NCBI GenBank assembly: GCA_905221605.1
Contig: CAJNDS010001535.1
Span: 487,368-551,367, forward strand
Source of the DNA: Symbiodinium natans
Taxonomy: Eukaryota; Sar; Dinophyceae; Suessiales; Symbiodiniaceae
Reading direction: 5' to 3'
DNA length: 64,000 nt
Part shown: positions 1-11,012 of the stretch, in pieces
Layout of the letters: each line of letters starts with the position of its first letter
Position numbering within the stretch: the stretch's first letter is position 1
Program-made: the position numbers and the translations under genes
Notes under the pieces: model-generated
Databases searched by the model: none
Seen by the model: only the letters and a program-made list of their open reading frames with translations
What the model was told of the DNA's origin: nothing

Positions 1-25
1 AGCACCCCCGCAGAGCCTCATCAGC

Positions 26-557
26 GTGAGTTGGGGGGGTGGAGGGGGGTTGGAGGAATTAGGCCATGTCCTGTCACGCTGCTGGGCTTGGGGTCTGGAT
101 AGTCTTGGTTATAAGAGTTCGGGTGTTGCCAACATGCTGTTCGCAAAGCTCAGGGTTTTGAATACCTTTGATCCAAGTGTGCTAAGTATGCTTGCGATTG
201 AGCCCGAGCCGCAGGCACCGTACCGACTGCTTCTCTGCAATTGATGCGACCTCTGTGGAATTGCCGCGTCATGGAGGCCCTTGCTCTGTCAAACAACAAT
301 CACCAACGCCGCGGTCAGCCCTCCCCAATAGCTAGCCTCGAGCTGTTTCTCCCTGCTCACTCTCTCTGTGTCTCTCTCCCTCTCCTCTCTGCCCCTCTCG
401 CCGTCTCTTGAGACATGCCTGGACCAAGCCCTGGAAAACCACAAGCGCCCTGCAATATCCTCCGCATGGGTGGCGAAAAGAGGACCCAGTCGAGTCACTT
501 ACCCCCCTACCCCTAACCTTCATGGAGTTATAGGGCTCCAGCGCGCCCCGCGAACGC
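26..557. other. Array-free lead segment, no gene recognised
   Basis: Short overlapping frames only. Bases 362-412 are CT-rich. It could be the interior of an intron or an intergenic piece cut by the window edge. Confidence 0.3.
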
Positions 558-559
558 AA

Positions 560-618
560 GGGCTTAGGGTTTAGGGTTTAGGGTTTAGGGTTTAGGGTTA
601 ATAGGGTTTAGGGTTTAG
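560..618 (+). repeat. TTTAGGG array
   Basis: Seven or more units in G orientation, with one interruption (TTAATAGGG). It runs directly into a different 7-base repeat. Confidence 0.9.
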
Positions 619-687
619 GGAGCCAGGAGCCAGGAGCCAGGAGCCAGGAGCCAGGAGCCAGGAGCCAGGAGCCAGGAGCCAGGAGCC
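619..687 (+). repeat. (GGAGCCA)n minisatellite
   Basis: About ten perfect copies of a 7-base unit, the same unit length as the neighbouring telomere-type array but unrelated in sequence. Confidence 0.9.
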
Positions 688-707
688 AAAGCCCTCCAAG
701 CAGCCAG

Positions 708-788
708 GTTCTCGCGGTGGGCTTTGGCCCAGGCTGTCTCTACTGCAGCCGCAGCCTCAATCAATGCCCTGAGAGGGTCCGTACCAAA
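708..788 (+). CDS. Predicted exon, IPT/TIG-like
   Basis: It follows CAG at 705-707 and reads VLAVGFGPGCLYCSRSL, then NQCPERVRTK. The V-GFGPG-C pattern resembles the middle of an IPT/TIG domain. It is flanked on the right by a TTTAGGG array, and no clear donor was placed. The exon call is inference. Confidence 0.4.
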
Positions 789-1189
789 GGGCTTAGGGGT
801 TTAGGGTTTAGGGTTTAGGGGATCAAGAAGAGACTCCTTGCACCAGCAGTGGCTCCGGGTGCAGGAGTCGTAAATGTGAGTTTAGAATATTTCCGATCAT
901 GAACCATTTGCCCTATAGTATTTTTTCCTAGGAATAGCAACAAAGGTGGGAGCTGTCGTACCTTCCAGGTGTAAGGGTCCTTAAACCCTAAACCCCAAAC
1001 CCCAAACCCTAAACCCTAAACCCTAAACCCTAAACCCTAAACCCTAAACCCTAAACCCTAAACCCGTAGGCCCGAAAGGTGCTTTACCTAGCACATCCTA
1101 GCACAACACATATCGGACTTTAGGTCTTGTAGTCGGTTTGGGTTTAGGGTTTCGGGTTCTTGCGCTGCGTATCAAGCGCGCGCGAAGCT

Positions 1190-1340
1190 CTAAAACCCTA
1201 AACCCTAAACCCTAAACTCTAAACCCTAAACGCTAAACGCTAAACGCTAAACGCTAAACGCTAAACCCTAAACCCTAAACCCTAAACCCTAAACCCTAAA
1301 CCCTAAACCCTAAACCCTAAACCCTAAACCCTAAGCCCTA
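1190..1340 (+). repeat. CCCTAAA array with CGCTAAA sub-block
   Basis: C orientation. Units at about 1228-1262 are the variant CGCTAAA in a row, between canonical units, which shows local homogenisation of a variant. Confidence 0.95.
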
Positions 1341-1419
1341 TAAGATTGCATGTATATGGGAGTCCGTGAATTGCCTTTTCTTACTTCGTCCAGACTGCTG
1401 CATTACAGCGCATGTTTGA

Positions 1420-1508
1420 GGGTTTCCCAAACTTAGGGTAGCTATTTTGAGGGCTTCCATAAGCCCTATATTATTTGGGTGTATAAGGGGTACCCGAGTT
1501 TGGGGAAG
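1420..1508. mobile_element. Family C hairpin element (diverged)
   Basis: The left end GGGTTTCCCAAACTTAGG and the right end CGAGTTTGGGGAA are imperfect inverted copies around an internal GGGG/CCC-rich body. It resembles the clearer family C copies at 6868 and 46485. Confidence 0.5.
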
Positions 1509-1694
1509 AACCATTTCTGGAATGGCAGCCGAGGGATACCAAGTGGTGACCATGAAGTGGGTAGTATCTATCAATCTCTCCAGAGTGACTCGCACCAGGG
1601 GCTCACTCAAGCACCTGCCAAAGCTTCCGTTTCTCCATCACGTGAATGACGTCGTAGCAGAGGTCATTTATGTACATATATACTCCTGAAGCCC

Positions 1695-1804
1695 ACTTGA
1701 AGGTTCATGAGTACCTACAAGTAGGGTTAGAAGTGCCGCAAATAAGATTATAGCCATAGTTGTCCTACTTATAACCCTACTTATAAGTACACTTTGGAAC
1801 CTCC
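1695..1804. mobile_element. Family A hairpin element
   Basis: The left arm ACTTGAAGGTTCATGAGTAC pairs with the right arm GTACACTTTGGAACCTCC. The internal GTAGGGTT and AACCCTAC also pair. A CCCTAAA array starts at its right end. Confidence 0.7.
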
Positions 1805-1908
1805 CTAAACCCTAAACCCTAAACCCTCAACCCTAAACCCTAAACCCTAAACCCTTAACCCCTAAACCGTAAACCCTAAACCCTCAACCCTAAACCCCAA
1901 ACCCTAAA
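1805..1908 (+). repeat. CCCTAAA array
   Basis: C orientation with CCCTCAA and CCCCAAA variants; it ends in AAATTTTGG. Confidence 0.95.
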
Positions 1909-1935
1909 TTTTGGCGAACCTTCTCGAATCCGCAG

Positions 1936-2009
1936 GTGGGGACGATGGCACTGCGCGGGTTCTTGCACTCGCCACGTCACAGCTGACCTGGGCTGCGTGG
2001 GCCCCTACG
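1936..2009 (+). CDS. Predicted exon, unassigned
   Basis: CAG|G acceptor at 1935. The open frame reads GGDDGTARVLALATSQL, then TWAAWAP. The G|GTTTAG donor at 2010 is the first unit of the following TTTAGGG array. Confidence 0.5.
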
Positions 2010-2176
2010 GTTTAGGGTTTAGGGTTTAGGGTTTGGGGTTTGGGGTTTGGGGTTTAGGGTACCTTGCGGGGCTTCCGGGTAGCATTCAATACCAGGAGCC
2101 TGAAATCACACTCTATTCCTATGGCCCACCTCACGGAAGAAGCTACTGACACTGCTCTCTCCGATGTGCAGCTCAG

Positions 2177-2253
2177 GTGGCGCTGGAGCCCGGCGTGTTC
2201 CTCATGTTCCAGTTGCCGCAGCAGACTGCGCTTGTGCAAAGCGGTGCAGAGTC
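2177..2253 (+). CDS. Predicted exon with canonical borders
   Basis: CAG|G acceptor ends at 2176 and a GTAAGG donor starts at 2254. The 77 bases are open and read VALEPGVFLMFQLPQQ, then TALVQSGAE. A TTTAGGG array starts within 10 bases of the donor. This is one of the best-bordered islands in the window. Confidence 0.6.
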
Positions 2254-2960
2254 GTAAGGGTTCAGGGTTTAGGGTTTAGGGTTTAGGGTTTAGGGTTTAT
2301 TTTAGGGTTTAGGGTTTAGGGTTTAGGGTTGGGCCGAAAAAACATACGCTGCGAAGGCAATGGTACCACGGTGCTGGGCATGCCTGCGACTCAACTTTCG
2401 ACAATGTTCATGTGCCTCACTTTCTTTGCATGTGTAACCCTAAACCCGAAACCCTAAACCCTAAACCCTAAATTTAAACCCTAAACCCTAAACCCCAACA
2501 GCAAGCTGCGTGTGCGACCTTGTGGGAGCCAGGGGCAGGTCCCCAGACCGTCCTGCTAGACGCCGCTAGACTTCTAGACCGAGTGCCACTCGCTATGCGC
2601 GAAAGAGGCCGAAGCCTGATCTCATGAGACAGAACGACCTGGAGATGGTAGTGCTTAATGGTGGAGTGGCCGGGTGCTTAGCTGGGACTTGGTGTTTCAA
2701 ACATGAAGCAGAGAGGGTTGGAGCTTAAGTAGTCCAGATGTCGATCTTGCTTCACGTACGAGGGGCATCTGACATCTGCCATGGCGTGTTGCGACGTACC
2801 TCTCCAAGCTCCACGAGCCCCCACTTTAAAGCCCCAAGCTCCCTCTGAATTGTTCTTCAGGCCCAGCTTTGGGAGTTGGGACAGAAAGCCAGCGAGGCCC
2901 AGTTTAGGGTTTAGGGTTTAGGGTTTAGGGTTTAGGGTGTAGGGTTTAGGGTTTAGGGTT

Positions 2961-4145
2961 GCAGAGATGTGGCTTGCGGTTTGGGGCATCGTTGCAACTG
3001 CGTTGTTTGGGCTTCGTGGAACGTTTGGATAACTGATGCCCTCTGACGGTTGCACTTCTAGATGTACATGCTTTGCAAAGATTGACGTGTGTATGTACCC
3101 AGAGACCTCGACGGGCCACTTGCGTATGTCTTTTTAGTTGAATGTTGTATTGTATTTTCGTTGTTAAGCTTGAAGTGAACATGTTTGTTGGCGAACCACC
3201 TGTGGTTCATTCAGGAAGCCGAACTGTACCCCTAATTTCCCTTCAAACCTCTTGGCATTCTCCCCCCCCCCCCCCCCCCCCTCCCTCGCCAAGCTTTGCA
3301 TTCCGAAACCACGGCGAGACGAATCTTCCGCATTTGCGTGTGAAAGAGATCTCGAAGGGCGAATTGCTGGCGTCTATGCTTACAGGGAGCTGCTGGGTAT
3401 GGCTAGACGCTTGCACCTTTTGCCTGTCGTTTCCGGATGCGCTCGACCTGACACGCTTCTGGATGATTCAGGAGAGAATGCCCATGAGCTGGCGGTTGTA
3501 TTGTAGCCCTCTTTCTTTGCGGGGACTTCCAAGTAGCAAGTCGTGGCTCGACTGGCGACCGGATGGTGCGACACCTTTTTCCTGCATAGATTTCATGAGT
3601 GCGTAATCGGCGGCATGATCACACAAGGCAGTGGTCTCAAACGAGCTGTGGCAGCTCCAAGCATCGACTGCCGTCCTCGCTACCCGCCATCATCCCTGCC
3701 CTGGAACGTTCACTCCGCAATTGAACTCGCCTGCTCTTTTTGCATGTGGCCTGTATGAGTTCGGGACGACAAGAGTCTGGGATGACACAAAGCGCTTGCA
3801 CCTGGTGTGGCTCATGAGCTTTGCTTGTGAGCGAACCAATCGAGCCAGCTCAGCGCGTGGAACTCCGAGTGACGTCCTCGTGTCCTAGTGAGACCTAAGG
3901 GACCCTCTTGCTTCAACGCTGCGCATGTCAGGAGACACCGCCGCCCCCTCCACAGATTCATTGCCGGCTGCGACCAAGCTGCATTTCGGCGTAGCCTCAC
4001 ACAAGCAAACTGTCCGGAAAGGGTGATTCGCACACAGTTGCCAGGCTTGACGGTGACTTCATCTCCGCAACGATGCAGGGCAGGCCCGTGTTTTCGGGAT
4101 CTTGGGCTAGGATGGACAAGGACTTCTAGTCGTAGTCGGAAGCTG
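2961..4145. other. Array-free 1.2-kb island, no gene recognised
   Basis: Several overlapping frames of 60 to 150 codons on both strands, none with a recognisable domain. The + frame around 3300-3505 is the most protein-like (ACERDLEGRIAGVYAYRE). A C20 tract lies at 3262-3281. Confidence 0.3.
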
Positions 4146-4322
4146 CCCTAAACCCTAAACCCTAAACCCTCAACCCTAAACCCTCAACCCTCAACCCTAA
4201 ACCCTAAACCCTAACCCTAAAAACCTAAACCCTAAACCCTAAACCCTAAACCCTAAACCCTAAACCCTAAACCCTAAACCCTAAACCCTAAACCCTAAAC
4301 CCTAAACCCTAAACCTAAACCC
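4146..4322 (+). repeat. CCCTAAA array
   Basis: One of the longer arrays, about 25 units, with CCCTCAA variants at the left. It is followed at once by a short stretch ending in TTTGAG|GTAAGC (4337/4338), a good 5' splice site. Confidence 0.95.
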
Positions 4323-4379
4323 TGGCCGTTCTTTGAGGTAAGCTCTGAGATCTGCCTATGGATTCTCCTCCCCTGCCAG

Positions 4380-4452
4380 GATTGTTGCAAAGGATGCGGC
4401 CACATGTGACTTGCGGCGAACATCGAGTTCTTCAGGTGCCGCAGAAGTCCCC
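4380..4452 (+). CDS. Predicted exon, unassigned
   Basis: Preceded by the pyrimidine-rich CTCCTCCCCTGCCAG acceptor. It reads IVAKDAATCDLRRTSSSSG, then AAEVP, and runs into a CCCTAAA array. Confidence 0.45.
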
Positions 4453-4562
4453 TAACCCTAAACCTAAACCCTAAACCCTAAACCCTAAACCCTAAACCCT
4501 AAACCCCCTAAACCCCAAACCCTAAACCCTAAATCCGAAACTCTATATAAACCCTAAACCCG

Positions 4563-5671
4563 TTTTCTCTCATGCGCATTTTGAAGAGCATCACTTGCAG
4601 TTGGGTGATGTCCTTTCCGTGGCAAGTTGCAGCGACATGCCTCTTCTTATGCCTCTGTGGACCTTCAAGCATCAGGTTTGGGCGGCCCCTGCCTGGTAAG
4701 CATCCTGACCCAGCCTCGGAATCTTTGGAGAACTGCAAGACACCCATTTGGGGATTTCGGGTGCCTGGGAAAGCCCAGTCAGTTCCGGTAGTTCTCATCG
4801 GGTTGCGAAAGAAGGGTTTAGGGCTAGGCAAAGCCCACTGTGACGGTGGGAGACTCTCCGGGGCACTAGGCACCGAAACCAGACGCCGCCCTGAACCCAA
4901 TGGCAAGTTTTGAAGGCCCCCCCCCCCCCTTCAGAGAAAAGTGGAGGTACACCAGGAAGTAGCAACAGAGGGTCGCAGGCTTCTGTGCATGCACTTGCCG
5001 AGCATTGAACAAATTGACGAAACGCATGAATTTAGAAGGTCTCGCCTGGGATGCACATTGTGCTTTTATGGTTCTTTGGGCCTGACCCGAAATTGCTGCC
5101 CCACTGTTCAGCCCCCTATGTTCCACCATGTGTTGCTCACTGTCTTTATGCCCTTCACGCCCCTCAGCAGCTGAGTTCTTGCTTCCTGCCCTTCCACAGC
5201 AAATCGAAGTTCGTCTGGACCTCAGCATTCCAAGTCAAGGTGGGGGTTATTTTGCCGACAGCTGTGTCCCCGCTTTCGTGTTCGTGTGCTTCCATGCGCA
5301 GGAGTACCCACAGCAGTGAGTCTAGCTAGCTGCACCAAACCCCGAATCCCTACCAGGAAACCTGACATACATACAGATATACATACATGCATGCATGCAT
5401 GCATGCATGCATGCATGCAAACATATATTTGTTGCATGCACATCTGGCAATAGATAAATATCTTTACAGAGATGGTACATATGTGCATGTCTATATCTGT
5501 CTATCCATCTATATATATATATACATACATATGTACCGATAATATACATCATTTCTATCTCTGAACCAACGAACGACAAAAGACCTGAGATTGGGACAGG
5601 CCCAGCTTCAGGGGCTGCGGAGTGGACGCCCGTCAGTGCAAGCAGGTGGGGGTGCCATTCTGTTCTGCTTC
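4563..5671. other. Array-free island, no gene recognised; microsatellites at its right end
   Basis: A + frame of 113 codons (4572-4913) and a - frame of 120 codons (4866-5228) overlap, and neither is recognisable. A C13 run lies at 4917-4929. Between 5364 and 5530 are ATAC, CATG (about nine copies at 5385-5419) and TA repeats. Confidence 0.35.
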
Positions 5672-5878
5672 AGGGTTGGGGTTTAGGGTTTAGGGTTTAG
5701 GGTTTAGGGTTTAGGGTTTAGGGTTTAGGGTTTAGGGTTTAGGGTTTAGGGTTTAGGGTTTAGGGTTTAGGGTTTAGGGTTGGGGTTTAAGGTTTAGGGT
5801 TTAGGGCTTAGGGCTTAGGGCTTAGGGTTTTGTGTTTAGGGTTTAGGGATTAGGGTTTAGGGTTTAGGGTTTAGGGTC
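5672..5878 (+). repeat. TTTAGGG array
   Basis: Nearly 30 units, with a CTTAGGG sub-block near 5806-5826. Confidence 0.95.
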
Positions 5879-6432
5879 TGAGGCCGAAATGTCTGCTGCT
5901 GAATTCGGGGCCTTCTTGTGTCGAATGCAGGTGATTCTCTTGTCGTCTCCCTACATGAATAAACACAAACAGACGCCCATCACGTGTTGCTTCTGCGCCT
6001 CAGGATCACTTTCCTGCCGAGCCTGCGGGTCAGTAACATCCAACCGGCGCAGGCAGTCAGCTCCTCAGTGCATGGAATGGTTTAAGCTTTAGGGTTACAT
6101 TCATGGTCTTGGGTTCGGTACCTGAAGGGTTTCATGGTGCGCGCCCTGCGGCGTTGAGGTCGTGAACCTTGTGGCAGAGACCTATGCCGGCCTGTCTCTG
6201 ACTCAGCCGCTTGCGCCCGCACCCTGGAAGACCGCCGCTGATCGTCACCCCAAGGGCACGATATGCACGGAGAACATCGGAGATTGATGGTCTCCTGGTG
6301 GCCCCTGAGCTGCATGCTATGTAAGAATCCCTCTTGAGAGTGTCCCATCTTCATGCAACACCTTCGTTGAGCAGCCGCATCTGCTTTAAGCTCTTGCCTG
6401 TAAGCTGGTAACATGACTCTCTCAGTGCTCAC
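5879..6432. other. Array-free segment, no gene recognised
   Basis: Short frames on both strands, the longest a 116-codon - frame at 6082-6432. Nothing recognised. Confidence 0.25.
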
Positions 6433-6580
6433 TTTAGGGTTTAGGGTCTAGGGTTTAGGGTTTAGGGTTTAGGGTTTAGGGTTTAGGGTTTAGGGGATAG
6501 GGGATAGTAACCTGAACTACCATGCCTGCAGCTGCTGAAAGCCTCATGGTGAAATCCAAGCAGCCCACAAGAGTTCCGAC

Positions 6581-6744
6581 TGGCCTTTGTGGTACTTTAC
6601 TGTAACTTTAGGGTTTAGGGTTTAGGGTTTAGGGTTTAGGGTTTAGGGTTTAGGGTTTAGGGTTTAGGTTTTTTTGGTTTATTGGGTTTCTTATTAAGGC
6701 AGCTAAAAGTTTAATTTATAGCTACCCTCCTGAGTGCAGCCAAG
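6581..6744 (+). repeat. Family G dispersed repeat, copy 1, split by an array
   Basis: Shares GTGGTACTTTACTGTAAC on the left and GGCAGCTAAAAGTTTAA to GAGTGCAGCCAAG on the right with copy 2 at 8378. Copy 1 holds a TTTAGGG array (6607-6668) where copy 2 has only about 15 bases. Confidence 0.85.
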
Positions 6745-6867
6745 TGGCGTGGCAGGCAACGCTGGATGGTGATGTTCAGGCCCGTGTCTGGACCATCTGC
6801 TGTTGTGTATCTTTGCTCCAGGGCTGACGGCCAGAATCCTAGTCTCTGTGCGGATGCCGCAAGATAT

Positions 6868-6965
6868 GGGGGTTTCCGAAAATAGGGTACCCCTAAAATA
6901 GACCCCGAAATAGTAGGATTGCCTTATTATCAGACCCCAATAAGGTACCCCTACTTTCGGAAGCT
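6868..6965. mobile_element. Family C hairpin element
   Basis: Left end GGGGTTTCCGAAAATAGGG and right end CCCCTACTTTCGGAAGC are inverted copies. The interior is made of ACCCC/GGGG-like blocks around TAGGATTGCCTTAT, shared with copies 3 and 5. Confidence 0.75.
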
Positions 6966-7196
6966 ACCATATCATAAACCGGTAGGTCGGCCCTGAAGTT
7001 GCTGGGCATCTCAATGTCGAAGCATACGCCTGCCTGGTAGAATTCGGATAATTCGGAGGTGAACGTCACCATCGAGCCTGAATCTGCTCTGACCTTACGG
7101 TGAAGCCATGTGGCACCCAAAACTTGCTTGAGTTTCATGGGCATAAGATGGGGTTAGAAGTAGGTTCACCAAGGTTGCAAATGTGTTTAGGGTACT

Positions 7197-7325
7197 CAAC
7201 CCTAAACCCGAAACCCTAAACCCTAAACCCTAAACCCTAAACTCTAAACCCTAAACCCCAAACCCTAAACCCTAAACCCTGAACCCTGAACCCTGAACCC
7301 TGAACCTGAACCCTGAACCTTAAAC
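7197..7325 (+). repeat. CCCTAAA array with CCCTGAA sub-block
   Basis: C orientation. Four to five CCCTGAA units cluster at the right end (about 7279-7318). Confidence 0.95.
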
Positions 7326-7346
7326 CTCTGGGGTGTGGATGCTGAG

Positions 7347-7417
7347 GTGGCCATTGCGATGCAGTCGGCGCCATCTGCTTGCAGAGCCCGGAGCTTTGGC
7401 CCAGCAGGAACTGCCTG
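7347..7417 (+). CDS. Predicted exon, unassigned
   Basis: GAG|G acceptor at 7346. It reads VAIAMQSAPSACRARSF, then GPAGTAW. The G|GTTTAG donor at 7418 belongs to the following array. Confidence 0.5.
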
Positions 7418-7505
7418 GTTTAGGGTTTAGGGTTTAAGGTTTAGGGTTTAGGGTTTTTTTGGTTTAGGGTGGAGGGTTTAGCGTTTAGGGTTTAGCGTTT
7501 AGGGC

Positions 7506-8377
7506 TGAGGGGGGGGGACTGGGCTGTTGAGCTAGCGTGGCGAGAGAGGGACGATACGGTCAAAAATTGACCCTGTGTTCAAGGATGGGTGTGCAAAGAG
7601 GGGTCGAAACAGGGCAAAGGCGTATTCCCTGGCGTGCTAGAGTAGCTTGGGAACCCTTAAAACCCCTAGAGTGCCTTGCACTTTGAGACGCTCCCTCAAA
7701 CGGCTAAGGGCTTAATATGCTATGCCGCTGAGGAATCACCCTCCAGGTGTAGGGTCTCTTGTATTCTTACAAGGGAAGCCGCAAAAGTGAACCCACGATT
7801 CCGCTTGAACTCTGGATCACGCGCGCGTTTTGTACTTCAGCGTCGTGCCAGTCATCTGCCAACCGTTTTGGCAGCCCTGCACTTTCTCTTCGCTAAATAA
7901 GAAGTTACTTGGATTTGTTGCTCATTCTTCCTGTGGGTTTGCGTGGGGTCCGCCCTAACACCCTACACAAACCCTAAACTTTCATTTACAAACCCTAAAT
8001 TTCGAACCCTCGTGCTATCACTGTGGTTTGGGGTCCACTGAGCCCCAAACTTCAGCGAGCCGTCGTCCCCCCCCCCCCCCTTGGTGCAAGTTTGCTGTGG
8101 GTGCTTGTTTTGGCACGTGGAGTCGAGTCTAGGCAGCAAGTGAGTGAGTGCAATGAGCTCCTGCAACCGAAGCAAAAGAAGCAACAACAAGAAGGCACCC
8201 CTCGAAACCTCCGACGCCCAAACCGAACAAGATGCTTCCCCCCCCCCGCCCCGCCAACCCCAATTCAACTTTCCACCCCTCGCATGCGCAGTGAGGTCTC
8301 ATCGATGGGGCCTTCTGGAACATCCTACGTTCTTCCGCTCAGTTGGCTCTCGCTGAGCATGGCAAGGCCAGCTGCAG
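7506..8377. other. Array-free segment, no gene recognised
   Basis: Overlapping frames on both strands, the longest 140 codons (+, 8023-8445), which reads through a C14 tract at 8067-8080 and into a dispersed repeat, so it is unlikely to be a gene. Confidence 0.3.
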
Positions 8378-8495
8378 TGGCTTCTTTGTGGTACTTGACT
8401 GTAACTTTAGATCCTTACCCTTTTTGGGTTTATTGGGTTTCTTAATAAGGCAGCTAAAAGTTTAATTTATAGCAACCCCCCTGAGTGCAGCCAAG
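8378..8495 (+). repeat. Family G dispersed repeat, copy 2
   Basis: About 118 bases, uninterrupted by an array. Nearly identical to both flanks of the copy at 6581-6744. Confidence 0.85.
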
Positions 8496-8617
8496 GCTTC
8501 TGTGCCGTATTCAGCACAGGGAGCTGAGAAGTGAGAAGTGAGCTGTGAGATTGTGGGGCCCCTGTCAGATGTGGGCCCTTGAACAGCAGCCACGTCTTCC
8601 CCAGCCGCAGCCACAGG

Positions 8618-8752
8618 TTAGGGTTTAGGGTTTAGGGTTTAGGGTTTAGGGTTTAGGGTTAGGGTTTAGGGTTTAGGGTTTAGGCTTTAGGGTTTAGGGT
8701 TTAGGGTTTAGGGTTTAGGGTTTTAGGGTTTTAGGGTTTTAGGGTTTAGGGC
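8618..8752 (+). repeat. TTTAGGG array
   Basis: About 19 units. The last units change to the 8-base variant TTTTAGGG. Confidence 0.95.
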
Positions 8753-8817
8753 TGAGGTGCTGTGACACTGCGAGCCTGGCTGGCATCTCCTGAGGCATGC
8801 ACAACCTTCGCGTCGAG

Positions 8818-8901
8818 GTGTCCCCCAACGGGGTGCAATGGTATCTTGCACCGTGGGAAGCTGAGTCTGTTACTTCCCAGGTCCCAGGATTCTGGCCTTT
8901 G
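8818..8901 (+). CDS. Predicted exon, 84 bases, phase 0
   Basis: GAG|G acceptor at 8817. It reads VSPNGVQWYLAPWEAESV, then TSQVPGFWPL (28 codons). The G|GTTTAG donor at 8902 is the first array unit. Confidence 0.6.
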
Positions 8902-9003
8902 GTTTAGGGTTTAGGGTTCAGGGTTTAGGGTATAGGGTATAGGGTTTAGGGTTCAGGCATGTTGAGACTATTCCCAAGCTCTGGAACGCTGACTCTTGCC
9001 TAG

Positions 9004-9106
9004 TTCTTCCACTGTCCCCACGGCTCTTGAGGCGTCCGATTGCACTGTTCGAGCAGCCGCAGTTCCACAGCATGGCGCACCGTTCTCGGATGGTGCTGCA
9101 ATCAAG
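9004..9106 (+). CDS. Predicted exon, unassigned
   Basis: TAG acceptor at 9003. It reads SSTVPTALEASDCTVRAA, then AVPQHGAPFSDGAAIK. The right border is uncertain (9106 or 9116). Confidence 0.45.
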
Positions 9107-9513
9107 GGACTAAAGGAGGGACCCTTGTGACCTTAGGGGTTGTTTGGGGGATATTTAAGGGCTACTTAGGAATAGTCCTTATACCCCTTCATGCAAAGCG
9201 TTCAAGCCCATGAAGCGATGCGAAAGTACTCGTGGGTCTTCGTGCTTGGCTCTTGGGGTGTGCCCTTCAAATGCTGAGTGAGCCTGTGCATCCAGATATC
9301 TTGCGCTTGAAGGCTCTGTCCAAGTTGCGAAGGAAGCATTCCGGGAACGGTCTTGCTGAACAACTGCATTGATGATTGATGACTGCGCCTGCTGTCGCTT
9401 TTGCCGTCCGACTCTTTTTACAAAACCTAAACCCTAAACCCTAAGCCTTAAACCCTAAACCCGAAGCCTTAAACCCTAAACCCTACACCCGAAGCCCTAA
9501 GCTCTCAATCCAG

Positions 9514-9591
9514 GCCTGTCGTGGCATCTATTTCGGCGTCGCGGTGGATCACCCTCCGCGGTGTGGGCTTTCCGCGCTGCCGGCATGATAG
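9514..9591 (+). CDS. Predicted exon, IPT/TIG-like core
   Basis: CAG|G acceptor at 9513. It reads PVVASISASRWITLRGVGF, then PRCRHD. The P-V-SIS...ITLRGVGF pattern is the opening half of an IPT/TIG domain. A TTTAGGG array follows. Confidence 0.6.
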
Positions 9592-10102
9592 GGGGCTTAG
9601 GGTTTAGGGTTTAGGGTTTAGGGATACCCCAACCCTAAGCCCGCAACCCGCAACCCCAAACCCTCAACCCCCCCCCACTTTTAGGAGTCCGGGCACTTTA
9701 TCTCTGGTGGTCCTCCCAAACCTCACAAGATCTCAGGGTTTAGGCTTTAGGGTTTAGGGTTTAGGGTCTAGGGTGATTTCGGGAGTTAAGGTACCCTGTC
9801 TCAGCCCATATTTCCGTTGAAGAGATCATATAGGGCGAGCAAAGTTGCCAGATTCTCTACTCAGAACCAAGAAGCAAAGAGGGGGGGTCCCTCTTAAGAG
9901 AGAGTCCATCATCAAACTTACCTCTTGTTGGAGGGGTTTGGGGTTTAGGGTTTATGGGATTTGGGGTTAGGGTTTAGGGTTTAGGGTTAGGGCTTAGGGT
10001 TTAGGGTCTAGGGTTTCGGGCTGGAGTTAGGCCGGCTCCGGGGTGCCAGGAGATCCGTCGGGTTGCAGATCACCGCGCGGCACTCATCAGTCGGAATGAA
10101 GG

Positions 10103-10203
10103 GAGGGTTTAGGGTTTGGGGTTTAGGGTTTGGGGTTTGGGGTTTGGGGTTTAGGGTTTAGGGAGGTTCGGGGGTTTAGGGTTTGGGGTTTAGGGTTTAG
10201 GGT
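10103..10203 (+). repeat. TTTAGGG array with TTTGGGG variants
   Basis: Alternates TTTAGGG and TTTGGGG units, broken by GAGGTTCGGG. Confidence 0.9.
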
Positions 10204-10253
10204 CCTCTTTCTCAGCTGTACTGCTCTCATTGATTTCGATTTCCTGCGTGCCC

Positions 10254-10360
10254 GGAAGGTTCATGGGTAGGGTTCATGGGTACTTATGAGTAGGGTTATA
10301 AGTACCCTGAATACTGAGGTGATAACCATAGTCACCCTTCTTATATCCCTGCCTTGTAGA
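10254..10360. mobile_element. Family A hairpin element
   Basis: The left part duplicates GGTTCATGGGTA, then ACTTATGAGTAGGGTTATAA. The right arm is decayed (CTTCTTATATCCCTGCCTTG). A CCCTAAA array abuts it. Confidence 0.6.
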
Positions 10361-10480
10361 AACCCTAAACCCTAAACCCTAAACTCTAAACCCTAAACCC
10401 GAAACCCTAGACTCTAAACCCTAAACCCGAAACCCTAAACTCTAAACCCTAAACCCCCAAGTAGCTGTTCTTGGACTCAG

Positions 10481-10575
10481 GTGCAGATCGGCGAGTTTTT
10501 CCGACAGGCCTGATGGCATACGGTGGACCAGACGTCCCCAGCTCCCATTGTGACGAATTCACTGTAGAGACGTGG
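10481..10575 (+). CDS. Predicted exon, unassigned
   Basis: CAG|G acceptor at 10480. It reads GADRRVFPTGLMAYGGPD, then VPSSHCDEFTVETW, and ends at a GTTTAGGG array. Confidence 0.5.
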
Positions 10576-10736
10576 GGTTTAGGGTTTAGGGTTTAGGGTT
10601 TAGGGTTTAGGGTTTAGGGTTTAGGGGTTAGGGGTTAGGGGTTTAGGGTTTAAGGTTTAAGGTTTAGGGCACTAGTACAAGCCACAAAGCCGTCAAACCA
10701 ATGCAGGTCCCTCTCTGAAGCAGCTCTCCTTCGCAG

Positions 10737-10820
10737 GCCCTTCGCATCAACAGCACCACTCTGAGATTCCGTGCCCTTCCCGGAGTGCAAAAGTGGGCTC
10801 TCAAAGCGGGGAGTGCTTGG
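10737..10820 (+). CDS. Predicted exon, 84 bases, phase 0
   Basis: CGCAG|G acceptor at 10736. It reads ALRINSTTLRFRALPGVQ, then KWALKAGSAW (28 codons), with an N-glycosylation-type NST. The G|GTTTAG donor at 10821 is the start of the array. Confidence 0.6.
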
Positions 10821-10970
10821 GTTTAGGGTTTAGGGTTTAGGGTGTAGGGTTTAGGGTTTAGGGTTTAGGGCTTAGGGTTTAGGGTTTAGGGTTTAGGGTT
10901 TAGGGTTTAGGATTTAGGGCTTCTGGTTCAGGGCTTAGGGCCTATGGTTTCTTATGGTTTAGGGTTTACC
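10821..10970 (+). repeat. TTTAGGG array
   Basis: About 20 units, decaying at the right end (CTTCTGGTTCAGGG). Confidence 0.95.
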
Positions 10971-11012
10971 AAACCCAAGGGCAATCCCATCCTGGGCTCA
11001 GGTTCACCGCAG

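Noticed and set aside
8023-8445. 140-codon + frame
   Set aside because: It passes through a C14 tract and into a dispersed repeat, with no recognisable domain.
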